A stretch of 64,000 bases of DNA from Paulinella micropora (GCA_019918135.1 WBZZ01003147.1:180001-244000), one strand, 5' to 3'; shown: positions 1-17,764, counted from the stretch's first letter. Notes: generated by a model from the sequence alone, not told the origin. A program made the numbers and translations.

Positions 1-121
1 TCATGTGTATTTCAAACTTTAGGTATGCCATGCTGAGGGCTAGCAAGGCGCCGATATATGTGGCACACCGTGGTGGTGGCTACGGAGTCTTTGCTGATAA
101 TACCTTCCTCCTTCTTTTCAG

Positions 122-3008
122 CTTGGGCTCCTCGAACCAGGAGGAAAGTCTTTGCGTGCTGCAGATCATGCTGCATTTTCTGATCATTTCACTATGAAAA
201 TTGGGAGTTCCCTGCAAACAGGGATGCATCCAATTAAATTCATTAACGAATCGAGCAGGAATGCAATCCATCTCATCAACTCTTCATCGCAAGGGTTCAA
301 CAAGCTCGACGATGACACTTGCCGACCGAACGTGAAGGTAAATTATGTTAGTTGTTACATACATCCATGCAATGTAAGTTTTTGTTACGTGTGTTGTATT
401 TTTTCTATAAATATTGTTGTAAATAATGTCAGGTCAGCAAGGGTACTCCTATTGTGACTGTCACCACCGCAATATCGAAAGATCAAGAGATTTTGCTCAG
501 CTATGCGCCTAATCCAGACCTAGAGATAGCTACGCTGCCAAGCGATGCACATCCGGTCTGGTTGAAAGAGGCTGCCAAGGAAGGAGCTAAAATCCCAGTT
601 TTCCTGTTCGAGACTGACATTGGTCATGTATGTTTCATCGTTCCTGAGAAAGAACATCCGCTTCCACTTAAGTCAATTTCCTTGCTTCATGAAGCAAAGG
701 TTGAACTTTTAGCGTCGGTCAGCAGTATTAGTTCTGATGGAAAGCAACCGCTCTCCAGGTCATCATCTATTCCGCCGGAAAAAAAGAGGAAGCTTCTCGA
801 CAGCGTGTCCTCAATTTCAGATAGTCGCCGCACGCTTCTGCCCAGGGAAAGCTCGGACATTACAGTCATCACAGAAAAATCAAGCTTGAGTGATGCACAG
901 GTAAAAAATAAATAAATGAAAATTATTACTGAGAAGATTCTTTTTTACAGGCAGGTGTTCCTGACGTTGATGCTAACCTCGACAGCTGGAAACAGTCAGA
1001 CAGTTCTACTGTCACTACAGGATATGATGTTAGTAGCTGCAGCAGCTCTAGACTATATCTTCCTACTGGCTCCATGGTAATTTTTTTTCTCTACCTGTCT
1101 ATGTTCATGCTGGTTAATGTTCATAAGCGATCTTGTTTGCGTAGAACGTCGACGAAGAGTGTTCAGATACGGATTCAAACGGTGATGCTGCATCTATCAA
1201 CCCTGGATTGCTTCCTCCTCTGGTCGGCGTGGACGATGCGGAATTATCCAACGAGCTTCGATTGAACTTCGACGAGCTTATGGAATCGAATGAGCTGTTG
1301 TATAACATCATGAGATTATCACCAATTCCTTACAGCAGACCACGTAAGAATCCAACGCGCCCCTACACGATGAAAAGTCGCACGAAAGGTGCAGTGAAGC
1401 TTCAGAGACCGTCTGCGCTCCAAAAACTGTTGGGGATTACCTTCGCCGACTTGGACAGGGAAGTTAAGTCTGTCTGCTGCAAAAAGTGGAAGTGTTATTC
1501 ATTTATCGACACGCGTGATGTGCTTTACACGAGAGCGAAGAATGCGTCATCGTCTCTCAGTGAGCTTTATTCTTGGGCAGCTTCGCAGCTTGAATCGTTT
1601 CAAACAAAAACTGGATCGTTTCAGTATATGTATTTAACGGAGGCTGTGTGCAAAGTAGCCTGGCAGCGTATCTACGGGATCGGTGATAAAGTTTTGTCAA
1701 GAGCACACAAACTTCTTGCAAATAACACGAAGGTTTTGACAAAAAGCTACTCAACCGTTCCTGAAACAGAAGATGTGGTAGCAGTATTACTCTGCGAGAA
1801 GTTCATGGAGAGTTACCCGGAGATATGCAGCGACGGAATATGGAGGATGCAAGAAATGGCTCAGGACGCAGGAGTCCAAAACTATGTTCGCGAGAATTGG
1901 AAAGATATGTGCCTTCGGTTTGGTTGTTCGAAACGAGTTGATCCAAATAATCCTCCGACAGACAATACGATCAACAAAGTTTGGCGCATGGATTTTCCGC
2001 ACGTCAAGTTTGTCAGAGGTATTATGCATATTTTCGTTATCATTACTTATTACAGGTTTGTTTTGCAGAAGGAGATTTCTCAAAATGCGAGATCTGCACA
2101 GAGCTTGCTGCTGATCATTCTAACGGTTTCAGGACTGAAGTAGAAGCTCAAGAATGGCGTCGCCGTAGCAGGCTTCATCACAAAATTCACAGGGCGTGCC
2201 GCGTTGCCAGCATGCAGCGCAAGAAGGCAGCACCAGCAGATTTTGCTGCCACAGTCATATCAGCCGATATGAAACCGCCAGTGAAGATCCCATCTTGCCG
2301 CCGCGCCGCGAAAGATTTCAAAGGAAAAATTGTGTTTCGCCTTTGCGTTGGAATCAATACCTGCTACACTACCGATACGCATTTTATTCTGACGTACCTT
2401 GAAGGCGCGGTAGAACACGGCGCGAACAGCAACATTACTATGCTTGCCGCACTTTTACATTGGCAACTTTGGAACCCTCGCACAATGCAAGCGTGGAAAT
2501 TATATCTTGAGTGGGACGGAGCTGGTGATAACACCGCGTGGGCGATGCTGGGTTTCCTTGGGTCAATGTCGTTGACAGAGGAATCCGTTTCCAAGTAGAG
2601 TCACATCGCAAGCCACCAGGGCACGGGCACGATGGAGATGATCAGGAATTTCGAGTTATGGATATCGGGTGGAAGAGCACCTTCCTGACAACTAACATCG
2701 CTCAAGCGTTATTAAAGCTCATTCTTGCATTCAAGAAGCAGCACAAGAAGAGGCATGTGCTGGTTGTTCTCGGATGTAACTACGACTGGATGACTCATTT
2801 TAGCCCGTGTATGAACAAGAGTTTCAAAAACTACAACAAACCCTTGGCATATAGAATCACCAAGAAAGATCCTGACGCTTTGCCGACTGTAGAGATCGCT
2901 ACTTGGGGAGACGCACAGGATTTTCATGGAGTGCGTGATGATCCCAGAGGAGAACCGATCAATTTGTCTATCGGACGCCCCGGTAATAATATTATCTATC
3001 TTTCTCTT

Positions 3009-3063
<55 letters not shown>

Positions 3064-4168
3064 CTTTCTCTCGTTCTATCTATCTATCTCTCTCTCTATT
3101 TATGACAGCGACCGACATGCCTCCCAAGCTTCCAGTCGGCTACTTCGTCAATCCGCGCCTGAAGAAGGATATTCGTGCTTTGGCTACTAAATACCTAGGG
3201 CCGGATGAGCGAGCACATGTGGAGGAAATGTTAGCAGGTGGAAATTTGACCAGAGTAGAGGTGGATGGAGATTACTTCGAAGGCGGCCTGCCCGGCCGTC
3301 CTGCTCATATGTCCTGTGTCGATGCAAAAGGCAAGGAATGGAGAGCAGAATTTCGATTGATCGACGAGCTACCTGTAAATTGGATGGAGTTGCCTCAAGA
3401 ACGACAGGAGAAAATGAACGCACTTACGCGTTTGACCGATGAAGAGCTGCTGTCCTTACCACGCACTTATTTTGTTAATGAAGGACGTCCTCCAGCTCAC
3501 CCGAGATGGCGTGGTGCAAGACAGCTTACTAGCGAAGAAAAGCAGGAGCAGGATTTAGCATTTGGAAATGCTTCTGAGCCTTGGCGGAAAATTCTCACGT
3601 TGCTAAGATCGTCAGAGGAAAAAAAGCAATTTGCGTCCAAGCAGGTGGTAGTTAGCGAATTGAAATCATGGATGAGAATGCATGGTGTTGCAACGCAAAA
3701 CTCCGATCGGAAACAGTTCAAGAAGGCAGAGCTTATTGAACAAGCGTGGAACCATTTCGAACGATGCGACTGTGGGTTCCCTGAGGAAGAAGAGCTTGGT
3801 GCTGGTCAACCTGCAGAACCAGTGGCAGATTCAGAGGATGACTTATCTGATACTTCATCTTCCAGTTCATCAACTGACTCATCGTCTGATCGATCTTCTG
3901 GTTCAGAGGAAGAAAAGCATGGTATTAGTTTTCTTCTTCTTCTTCTTCTTCTTCTTCTTCTTCTTCTTCTTCTTCTTCTTCTTCTTCTTCTTCTTCTTCT
4001 TCTTGTTCTTCTCCTCCTTAACATGATGCTATCCATATTGTAGATGATTCAGATCGCTCCGACGCAAGTTGGAGAATGCGTAACTCAGGAATCCGTTTGC
4101 GCGGACGTCGCCGCGCACGTCGTGCTGCGGGTGGACGTGGACGTGGACGTGGACGTGGTCGTATGTGA
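122..4168 (+). CDS. Multi-exon host gene: SET-like start, DUF7869-like core, SAP-like and Gly-Arg-rich C-terminus
   Basis: Exons I can join by GT-AG and frame are 122-337, 433-900, 951-1076, 1145-2018, 2069-2982 and 3109-3921, then 4044-4168 ending in TGA; earlier exons probably lie before the window. Exon 122-337 plus the next reads FINE..., RPNVKV, then EILLSYAP, which resembles the end of a SET domain. The 2069 exon begins GDFSKCEIC and carries a basic RRRSRLHHKIHR stretch, then ISADM, LEWDGAGDN and PPGHGHDGDDQEF. That order matches the DUF7869-type domain of uncharacterised eukaryotic proteins, suspected to be a transposase-derived RNase H fold. Near residues encoded at 3650-3770 is a SAP-like helix pair, then an acidic Ser-rich tract and a Gly-Arg tail. 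The frame changes near 2565-2580 without a plausible intron, so the gene is damaged or has a sequence error there. Function unknown; it may derive from a DNA transposon. Confidence 0.55.
2983..3108 (+). other. Intron made largely of CT and TA microsatellite
   Basis: The donor is GTAATA and the acceptor TATGACAG. Splicing joins the phase-1 exon ends to give GCG (Ala). The interior is nearly all (TC)n, then (TA)n, then (TCTA)n. The length is a multiple of three, so unspliced reading stays open but would give a nonsense Ser-Leu/Ile-Tyr tract. Confidence 0.7.
3922..4043 (+). other. Intron filled by a (TTC)n tract
   Basis: The donor is GTATTAG and the acceptor ATTGTAG. The (TTC)n run at about 3930-4013 lies close to the acceptor, where a polypyrimidine tract is expected. 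Splicing makes a GAT codon and continues into an Asp/Ser then Gly-Arg-rich tail; unspliced translation gives only a poly-Leu run. Confidence 0.7.
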
Positions 4169-4824
4169 TTATTTTTTTTGAATGAATTTTTCTGGGTCCG
4201 ACTTTTTCATAATGGTTTTTGTCTAGGGCAACTGCAACTGTAACGCTTTTTCTAAAAACTGAAATTAGAAATTTGTTTAACTCTGATAATGCACCAGAAT
4301 CTGATGTGAAGCGTCCTCCCTCCGACCCATTCCCCCCCCCCACCCCCCCCCCTCCCCCCTCTACGTACCAGCGTACGTCACAGCGGGCAAACAGAATTTT
4401 TTGAAGGTAAAACCATGTCTTAATATAGTAAAATGCTTAATATAAGCAAGAATAAACAGTAAAAGCAAATTCTGCATGTTCGGCATTGTTATCATCATAG
4501 ATTCATGGTAGCCGGGACTACGAAAAAGTAGAAAAATTACCGTGTCGGACCGGTTCCTGCCCACCTCTGAAGATGAAGTTAAAGTGTATTACAATTAATA
4601 AAAACATATTTTAATATTATTTTTATATGTTCTGCAATCAGGGAATTCATTTCCTTTCATTTCCACACGTTTTCAAAAAAAGTCCATATACTTCATGCAA
4701 AATTTCGGAAAAAGGGATACCCCCAAGATTGTCGAATGTTTAGTTCTAGGGCCAACCTGTACAATAATGTGCGATGGATACATGAGAGCTACACTAGGGC
4801 CAACCTGTACATGAGAACCTGTAC
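4169..4824. other. Intergenic, no gene seen
   Basis: This contains a C-rich run near 4330-4362 and A+T-rich sequence. The phrase 'agggccaacctgtac' recurs around 4750 and 4797. I see no coding signal. Confidence 0.5.
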
Positions 4825-4865
<41 letters not shown>

Positions 4866-5646
4866 GCGACGAGCGACCTTGGGTGCCTTTCGATGCTGTC
4901 GCTGGGCCTTCTTACCCGCCGCCACCTACAATGAGCATGTGCATGTATGCATGTGCAACGAATGGCTCACGGCATCTTCGCGGCAACTTCGCGGCGCTTG
5001 CGGCATACACGTAAATTATATGCATGCATGTAGCTATGTATGTATGTATGTAACATTGTATGTATGTATGTATGTATGTACATATGTATGTATGTGTGTG
5101 TGTTTTTAGACCGGCAAAGATTGCACACTGGTCAAAGGGACCAATGGGAGTCGCTCGCCTGAGCAACAAAGCAATGCAATGTTACGTATTAGTACTACTA
5201 TATAAGCATCGTGTATGTATGTATGTATGCATGAATGTATGTATGTATGTATTTATGTATGTAAGCAATGACCTGCAGTCGAAGCGGTTGGCGCTGGTTC
5301 TTCGGCTCCCCATGCTGGTCCCGTCAATGGTGCCGGGAACGGTGGAGGCCTAACATTGTTATTGTTTGTACGTACGTATGTATGTATGTATGTATGTATG
5401 TATGTATGTACGTACCTTTGAATTTACTATCCTTGTATGCATGTATGTATGTAACATTGTATGTATGTATGTACCTATGTATGTAATAAGTATGCATGTA
5501 TGTATGTATGTTTGTACCTCATCACAAATGGAGCGTGGACAGTGGTCACTTCCTTTCCCGCACCCGCAGAATCCGCTTCGAGCAGCACCGCTGCCGGCTA
5601 CAACACAGACACAGACAGTACGACACAGCAAGTTACGACTTGAGAA

Positions 5647-5734
<88 letters not shown>

Positions 5735-6420
5735 GCGACGAGCGACCTTGGGTGCCTTTCGATGCTGTCGCTGGGCCTTCTTACCCGCCGCCACCTACAA
5801 TGAGCATGTGCATGTATGCATGTGCAATGAATGGCTCACGGCATCTTCGCGGCATCTTCGCGGCGCTTGCGGCATACACGTAAATTATATGCATGCATGT
5901 AGCTATGTATGTATGTATGTAACATTGTATGTATGTATGTATGTATGTATGTATATATGTATATATATATGTATGTATGTATGTGTGTGTTTTAGACCGG
6001 CAAAGATCGCACAAAGGTTGAGGCATGGACCAATGGGAGTCGCTCGCCTGAGCAACAAAACAATGCAATGTTACATATATAAGCATCGTGTATGTATGTA
6101 TGTATGTATGTAAGCAATGACCTGCAGTCGAAGCGGTTGGCGCTGGCTCTTCGGCTCCCCATGCTGGTCCCGTCCATGGTGCCGGGAACGGTAAAGGCCT
6201 ATGTTATTGTTTGTACGTATGTATGTGTATGTCATCGTATGTATGTATGTAATTGTATGTATGTAACATTGTGTGTATGTATGTATGTATATTGTATGTA
6301 TGTATGTATGTACCTTACTATCATTGTATGTATGTCTGTATGTATGTCTGTATGTATGTATGTATGTAATAAGTATGCAATGTACGTATGTATGTATTTT
6401 TTGTACCTCCTCATAACTGG
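4825..6420. repeat. Tandem segmental duplication (two units, about 0.8 kb each) with GA and GTAT microsatellites
   Basis: Unit 1 starts with a (GA)n run at about 4828 and unit 2 with one at about 5648. Each continues with the same block 'gatgggcgacgagcgacc', then (GTAT)n, a TTTTAGACCGGCAAAG block, (GTAT)n again and a block starting 'caatgacctgcagtcgaagc'. The shared unique blocks are nearly identical, differing by scattered substitutions and (GTAT)n length. Some blocks could be small exons, since one frame reads PAVEAVGAGSSAPHAGPV in both copies, but I cannot assemble a gene. Confidence 0.75.
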
Positions 6421-6599
6421 AACATTGCGCTTGATCTTCGACGTACCACGCCATTCCATTCCAAGCCCACGTAAATCCACTGTTCCGAGCACGGCGGGGT
6501 CCCGTAGACTCCAGGGGCAGAGCAGATCAGGTAGCGGTATCCGCAGATGATGGTAGACGGATGTGGTGGCTCTATAGGCAACCCTATAATTCAGTTTTG

Positions 6600-6606
6600 G
6601 TATGTA

Positions 6607-6703
<97 letters not shown>

Positions 6704-6736
6704 ATGTGTATGAGTATGTGTATGTGTATTTAACTA

Positions 6737-6767
<31 letters not shown>

Positions 6768-6858
6768 GTCTATGTCTATGTCTATGTCTATGTCTATGTC
6801 TATGTCTATGTCTATGTCTATGTGTGTGTATGTATATACTTATGTATGTGTATATGTA

Positions 6859-6895
<37 letters not shown>

Positions 6896-6960
6896 TTGTA
6901 TATCTATGTGCATGTGCATGTGTATGTGCATGTATATATGAATGTGACTGTATGTATGCC
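6600..6960. repeat. (GTGTAT)n / (GTCTAT)n microsatellite
   Basis: This is about 350 bp of hexanucleotide repeat. The unit changes from GTGTAT to GTCTAT and back, which suggests expansion of a variant unit. Open frames here are Tyr-Val/Met-Cys artefacts. Confidence 0.9.
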
Positions 6961-7668
6961 AAAGAAAGCTTACCTTCCAGGACTTGTTTTTTGTCAGCGT
7001 CACTTCGCATTTGCGCCATTGTCTCCCTGCCATCAACAAAACCAAGAAACCATGAATGAGAAGGAAGGGAGGAGAAGAGGGAGCAATACGAGAAAATGGA
7101 CCGAGACATGGAGGAATCCTTGCCCCACGGGTGAAGATACAAAGGACCCCAGTGAAGAACACAGACGGTCTCATCTCTGGGGTCCTCGCCGAGCTCGAAC
7201 CCATAGACACACATGGGAAACATGTTGTCTTCGCAGGAGTCGCTCATTTCTTGTTGTTTGATTTTCAGGGATTTTGGCTGGGGAAAAGAGAACCAGCCAA
7301 CCCACCGAACTTTGGTTTTCCCCGCCAGATTTTCGTGCGCAAATTGAATTTGGGGTTGTATTTGAATCAAAATTGAAGGAATCGTTTTTTTCTGCGGTAT
7401 TGGGTCGCGATGACTTGAGAAAAGCCTGGATTCCTTGCAAAAAATCAGACAAAGTTGGGAAATTCTCACAGGTTTTGCGATGGCGACGATTGGCCTGGGC
7501 AAAAATATTGCCAATTTGCGAAAACGTCACGAGGCAATTTCCGTCAGGCAAGTTGATCTGAACTTTCTGAACTTTTTGCAAGCTACTACTTCTTAAAAGC
7601 TCTTTCAAACTCATTTCTACTGCAATTCTTTTGCCGCGAGCGTACAAACAGCATTATCGCGACCCAAC
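6961..7668. other. No supported gene; possible exons unclear
   Basis: The sequence is not repetitive, but frames on both strands are short and mutually overlapping. A (T)-rich then 'ggattttggctgggg' stretch may belong to the 5' part of the gene that follows. I could not choose a coding frame. Confidence 0.4.
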
Positions 7669-12419
<4,751 letters not shown>

Positions 12420-14237
12420 GTTGGACTGGACCAAGAAGAGCAACCATCCGAGGGTGATGATGAAAATTTGGTTTATGAAGGCAGTGAGAGCGACGATAAG
12501 AGCGAGGGCGATGAATGAATGATATTCAAGTTTGGGATCCGTTGCTTTTATAAAATAACCATCCTATAAGTAACTGCCGCCACCATGAGTCTCACTATAA
12601 TGTTCTTCCGCTTTAAATTTACCAGCGATGAGTACTGAAATAAAAAACATATGTATATATTTCTTGTGGTTCGAAATTAATTTGGGAAACTTGTGTTTAA
12701 TAAAGATTACGCAACAAGTCTTAGCTTCCTTCTTGCAATTGGAAATTCAGTGCTAGTGAAATAATCTATCTAGCCTCTCCTTCAGGCTCACTCCGGCTTG
12801 ACGGATGCAGTCTTAATATCATTGGATTTAAGAAGTTTTTGATATTACTTTTAAAGAATTATGAAGCACACCAAAAGTAGGTAGCACGTGCCAAGATGCA
12901 ACAAAAATGTATGTCTTGGATGCGCGGCGTTAAAGTTGTTGTGACAAAATTGCATAATGTAGGTCTAAATCGCTAAACCAAACCGGATCTAAGTTTGTTC
13001 TTTAGAAAAGCAGGCCTGCGGGTTATGCAGAAAGTTTCTGAGTCGTAGATACCCAGCCCGCCGCGAACGCCGTGAAGTAAGTATGCAGGGAGAGAACTGA
13101 TAAGTTCGCAAATTATTTCAAACAAATATGGACTCATGTTCATGCAGATACACGTGCTCGAAGACCTGCCAGACAGCCTTGCTAGTCGCTGCAGCACCGA
13201 ATAAATTCGCGGCGCTTCGCGGCGGCTGCGGCTAAGTCTGCCGGGAGAGAACCTGGTGAGCCTGCCGCCATCCAGCCTCAAACGAAACATCATTTATGCA
13301 TGTATTCGAAGTGTTTTCAAGTAATTATCTGTGCTTGTCATGGTCAGCAGGCTGAATTAACCCAAGCAAGGAACACATCGACAGCTGCCGCAACCGCCAT
13401 GAATGGGGAAGGGATGGCTGAACGTGTGTCAAGCTGCGGTCGATTAAGTAGTAGCCATTGATGTAGGTCTAAATCGCTAAACCAAACCGGATCCAAGTTT
13501 ATTGTTTAGAAGAGCAGGCCTGCGGGTTGTGCAGAAAGTTTCTGAGTCGTAGATACCCAGCCCGCCGCGAACGCTGTGAACGCCGTGAACTAAGTCTGCC
13601 GGGAGAGAACCTGGTGAGCCTGCCGCCATCCAGCCTCAAACGAAACATCATTTATGCATGTATTTGAAGTGTTTTCAAGTAATCATCTGTGCTTGTTATG
13701 GTCAGCAGGCTGAATTAACCCAAGCAAGGAACGACAGCTGCATTGAAGAAGGTAAAGGTTTGTATAAAATTGTGAAGGTGCACGCACGTTTGTCATAAAT
13801 TTGTACTGGACACACTGTATATATCACGAGTAAAGCATTAGAAAGGAGTCCGGATGCAGTAGCTATGATAGGTAGCGTGAATTCAAAAAAAAAATCGTGG
13901 CAGGTGGACGCCGCGAAATGCAAAAGACACCAAAAAACACACGCCGTCAAGTTACCAAACTTGAGAGAATCGCAAGTGTGATGTCGGACGTCATAGTCCT
14001 GCATAGATCTATCGTTTTTTACATGCTTTGTGAAGAAAAATTTTTTCAGATAGTGTAAACCGCCGCCAAGCGGTTCACGGCGCCGCGAACTGACAACAAC
14101 TTTCGACCGCTCGTTCTCACTCAAAACTTGTGTGACACCTAAAAGCTCTTGCAGGCCTTCAGTACTCATATGTATGAAGCTAAAAACAATTTGAAAAAAT
14201 TTCTAGCGGCCCTGCTTTATAGCAAAGTAGAAATCAG
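12420..14237. repeat. Intergenic region with two offset tandem duplications
   Basis: A block beginning 'taggtctaaatcgctaaacc' occurs at 12960 and again at 13464 (about 115 bp shared). A second block, 'taagtctgccgggagagaac' onwards, occurs at about 13233 and 13590 (about 140 bp shared). The copies differ by a few substitutions. I see no convincing reading frame; the minus-strand frame at 13702-14169 overlaps the repeats and I do not believe it. Confidence 0.7.
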
Positions 14238-14245
14238 CTCAGATA

Positions 14246-15135
14246 GTGTATAGTGTACTTGAAAAGTGCGAACGTGTCAGGTCTTTTTATCCAGCCTGTT
14301 TTAAAAATACGCCGGAAGGAGAAGCTTGTTTGTTTAAGTTTTCAAACAAGTGGTCTCAATCGTTCCGTGATCGATCCGGGTTTTCATTGCGCAGTGCAAC
14401 TTTGCATTCTGAACATCTCCACAAAGATAACGCAGCCGAAGTCATTGAAGATTCTCATCGATCTATTTATATTTTACAGCGTTCAGAAATGAATGATCCT
14501 GTGTACGGATTTGCACCCGCGTTTGCTTCTTTCAATAGAGATCAAGTACCGATTGAACTTTTGTCAGGCCCCGATAAGAGTGTTGCTGATACTGGCAAAG
14601 ATGTGATATGGGGTGGTGTAAAGAGTGTTGCTGATACTGGCAAAGATGTGATATGGAGTGGTGCAGGAGGGGAAGGTGATGAGAAAAGATTTTGCACGTT
14701 GAATTGAATCTCACCATACCGAGAGAAGTTTTGCCGGACTTATCGAACTTACCCAAACATCAAATTGTTTTCCAAGCCACTGAATTCTGTGCAGAAGCTG
14801 ACTGGGTGTGCCAGCGGAAAGTAGGTGAGCCTCTTGAACGAGACTTATGGGACAATTGTGTCGTGGTTTCTTTTCAAAAGAAAGCATGGCTAAACTCTCA
14901 AACCAACGTATACGGACTCATTCATAGCGCGAAACCAGTTCATGACAATCTGACTGCACGCGGTGTCAAAAGTGGCATCCAACACGAAGACAATTTATCG
15001 TCCCATATCATTGCAGAAGCTTGCTGGCGGGAGGTGTTATCTAATTGGAGACATTTTCTCGGACCCCGCAACTTCACCGGATCTACACAAGTCATAGACA
15101 GACACATCGGAATCATCTTGTTACATAATAATGTG
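14246..15135 (+). pseudogene. Pogo/CENP-B-like DDE transposase, frameshifted
   Basis: The N-terminal part reads like a helix-turn-helix CENPB segment (KFSNKWSQSFRDRSGFSLRS). The catalytic part has FNRDQVPIEL, taken as the first Asp motif, then a GxxxVADTGKDVIW strand, RFCTLN/LTIP, and WDNCVVVSFQKKAWLN, in the order seen in DDE_1 transposases. The frame breaks near 14690-14705, before the 'LTIP' strand. A 45-nt tandem duplication (14576-14665) repeats KSVADTGKDVIW inside the catalytic region. The final segment runs into a (GT)n tract that may be an intron. The element is broken, with no visible terminal repeats. Confidence 0.5.
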
Positions 15136-15177
15136 CGTCTGTGTGTGTGTGTGTGTGTGTGTGTGGTCTGTGTGTGT

Positions 15178-15228
<51 letters not shown>

Positions 15229-15261
15229 AACATACAGCATCGTCGTTGCTGTAATGTTAGA

Positions 15262-15307
<46 letters not shown>

Positions 15308-15327
15308 ATATATATATATAGTTACTA

Positions 15328-15370
<43 letters not shown>
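15136..15370. repeat. (GT)n, (ACT)n and (TA)n microsatellites
   Basis: Three consecutive simple repeats: GT at about 15138-15227, ACT at 15259-15305 and TA at 15306-15369. Confidence 0.9.
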
Positions 15371-15372
<2 letters not shown>

Positions 15373-15449
15373 GCATAAACTAATGACACACACATGCATC
15401 ACATTGCTAAACTATAAGACAGTAATGTTAATATCAATATCTCTATAAA

Positions 15450-15539
15450 AACATATAATGAAAAACATTCTTCTTCTTCTTGCTTTCCCTTCTCCTTTCC
15501 CTTCTCCTTTCCCTTCTCCTTTCCTTTCTCCTTTCCTTA

Positions 15540-15583
<44 letters not shown>

Positions 15584-15981
15584 TACTACTACTTCTCATA
15601 CTTCTCAATCTGGTATACCTTCTTTCCCTTCTCTTTTCCTTGCTTCTTTCCCTTTTCTCTTTTCGCTTCTCCCCCTTTCGCTTCTCTTTTCCTTTCTTCT
15701 CCTTTCTCTTCTCTTTTCCTTTCTCTTTTCCTTAAGTACTACTACTACTACTACTACTACTTGCGTTGGTATGTTGTTTTGTTTTGTTTTTTGTTACTCT
15801 TTTATTAGATTCGCTACGCAAGAAACAGGCATTACCTAACACTTCTTCTGCGTCACGTTCTCAATCTGGTATACCTTCTCTCCTTCTTTCCCTTCTCCTT
15901 TCCCTTCTACTTTCCCGTCTCCTTTCTCCTTTCCTTGAGCACTACTACTTCTACTGCTGTTTCTGCTGCTATTGCTACTAT

Positions 15982-16013
<32 letters not shown>

Positions 16014-16082
16014 ATACTTATGCTAATATAAATACATTGACTACCACTACCACTACCACTACTACTACTACTGCTGCTGCTG

Positions 16083-16115
<33 letters not shown>

Positions 16116-16250
16116 GTACTACCATCAATCATCAATCATCAGCCATCAGCCATCAGTGATAATAATCCATAAGTAATTATCAATAAGCAATAAGCAATAA
16201 ACAATAAACAATACACTGGTTGTGAACTTTGTTAAAAATAAAAATACATT

Positions 16251-16313
<63 letters not shown>

Positions 16314-16388
16314 GTATACTACTACTACTACTACTAGTACTACTACTACTAGTACTACTAGTATTACTACTACTATTACTACTACTAT

Positions 16389-16424
<36 letters not shown>

Positions 16425-16487
16425 GTATACTACTACGTATACTACTACGTATACTACTACGTATACTACTACGTATACTACTACGTA

Positions 16488-16547
<60 letters not shown>

Positions 16548-16574
16548 GTATACGTATACGTATACGTATACGTA

Positions 16575-16613
<39 letters not shown>

Positions 16614-16628
16614 GTATACTACTACGTA

Positions 16629-16697
<69 letters not shown>

Positions 16698-17306
16698 GTA
16701 TACGTATACGTATACTACTACTACTAGTACTAGTACTACTACTACTACTACGTATACTACTTAAACTACTACTACTACTACTATCATTCGTCAACCATTA
16801 GCCACGTCCATTTTTGTCAACGAAAATGTGTTTCGCTCTGTCTGTACATGTCTGTGTGTCTGTCTGTGGATATGGGTATGTGCGTGCCAGGTGATGGGTC
16901 TAGACGTGAGCACTATGTCCCAACCCCAGGTCCCTTACAATTTTTTCCTTCTTTCTTTCTGCTTTCCTTTCTAAAATTTTTCTTTCTTTGTTTCTTTCTT
17001 TCCCTTTTCCTTTCCCTTCTCCTTTCCCTTCTCCTTTCCCTTCTCCTTTCCCTTCTCCTTTGCCTTCTCCTTTCCCTTCTCCTTTCCCTTTTCCCTTTCC
17101 CTTCTTTGCCTCCTCCTTTCCCAGGTCCCTTCTCCTTTCCCTTCTCCTTTCCATTCTCCTTTCCCTCGGAATCCTCCTTTCCCTCCTCCTTTCCCTTCTC
17201 CTTTCCCTTCTCATTTCCCTTCTCCTTTCTAGCCTTCTCTTGTTCTGTTTTGGATTTGTTGCTGTGGTTGATCTTGTGCTGTTTTGGATTTCGTTAAGAT
17301 TCTGTT

Positions 17307-17355
<49 letters not shown>

Positions 17356-17512
17356 TTCTTCTTCTTCTTCTTCTTCTTCTTCTTCTTCTTCTTCTTCTTC
17401 TTCCAAGCAATAAGCAAGAAACAATAAACAACACACTGTTCTCCCTCAGGGGAAGAACTTAGGAAGCTGTTCTTGAGGGGACAAGCTTCTCTACCTAAGT
17501 ATATATATCATA

Positions 17513-17544
<32 letters not shown>

Positions 17545-17571
17545 CTTCTTCTTCTTCTTCTTCTTCTTCTT
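15450..17571. repeat. About 2 kb of pyrimidine and trinucleotide microsatellites
   Basis: Blocks of CCTTTCCCTTCT minisatellite (15480-15535, 15620-15735, 15870-15930, 17000-17230) alternate with (ACT)n (15539-15590, 15738-15762, 15980-16110, 16251-16775), (TTTC)n (17305-17352) and (TTC)n (17353-17404, 17515-17571). Within 16310-16755 the ACT array is broken by palindromic TACGTA units in a regular higher-order pattern. Every long open frame here (poly-Leu, poly-Thr, poly-Ser, poly-Tyr) is an artefact. Confidence 0.9.
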
Positions 17572-17577
17572 CATGTC

Positions 17578-17586
17578 ATCATCATC
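17578..17586 (+). repeat. Candidate target-site duplication, left
   Basis: ATCATCATC abuts the left repeat, and the same nine bases abut the right repeat at 39052-39060. Rve integrases of this group usually leave 5-6 bp. The rest may be chance, because the site lies in a TTC/ATC-rich stretch. Confidence 0.7.
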
Positions 17587-17677
17587 AGTAGTATAGGGTG
17601 CCACTTTGGCACACTTTTTGGATACATACAGACTAAGCGACGAAACGGCTCTATCGGCTCTCCTGTTCGTCGTCTTA
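17587..17677 (+). repeat. Left terminal inverted repeat, 91 bp
   Basis: It begins AGTAGTATAGGGTGCC and ends GTTCGTCGTCTTA. By eye every base is the reverse complement of 38961-39051. Identity stops exactly at both ends. Confidence 0.96.
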
Positions 17678-17764
17678 ACGGATAGAAAATAACGGCTATT
17701 TAATGGTTATTTCTAACAATTAATTATTTTACATTTAAAGATAAAATAGAGACACATATATAAG

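Noticed and set aside
13702-14169. 155-codon minus frame
   Set aside because: It overlaps a tandem duplication and has no recognisable features; the other copy of the repeat does not keep the frame.
16310-16755. Regular TACTACTACGTA spacing resembling a CRISPR-like array
   Set aside because: No unique spacers; it is a trinucleotide repeat with variant units.
15450-17440. Many long open frames of Leu, Thr, Ser, Tyr, Glu or Phe on both strands
   Set aside because: They are translations of TTC, ACT, TTTC and CCTTTC repeats and have no unique sequence.
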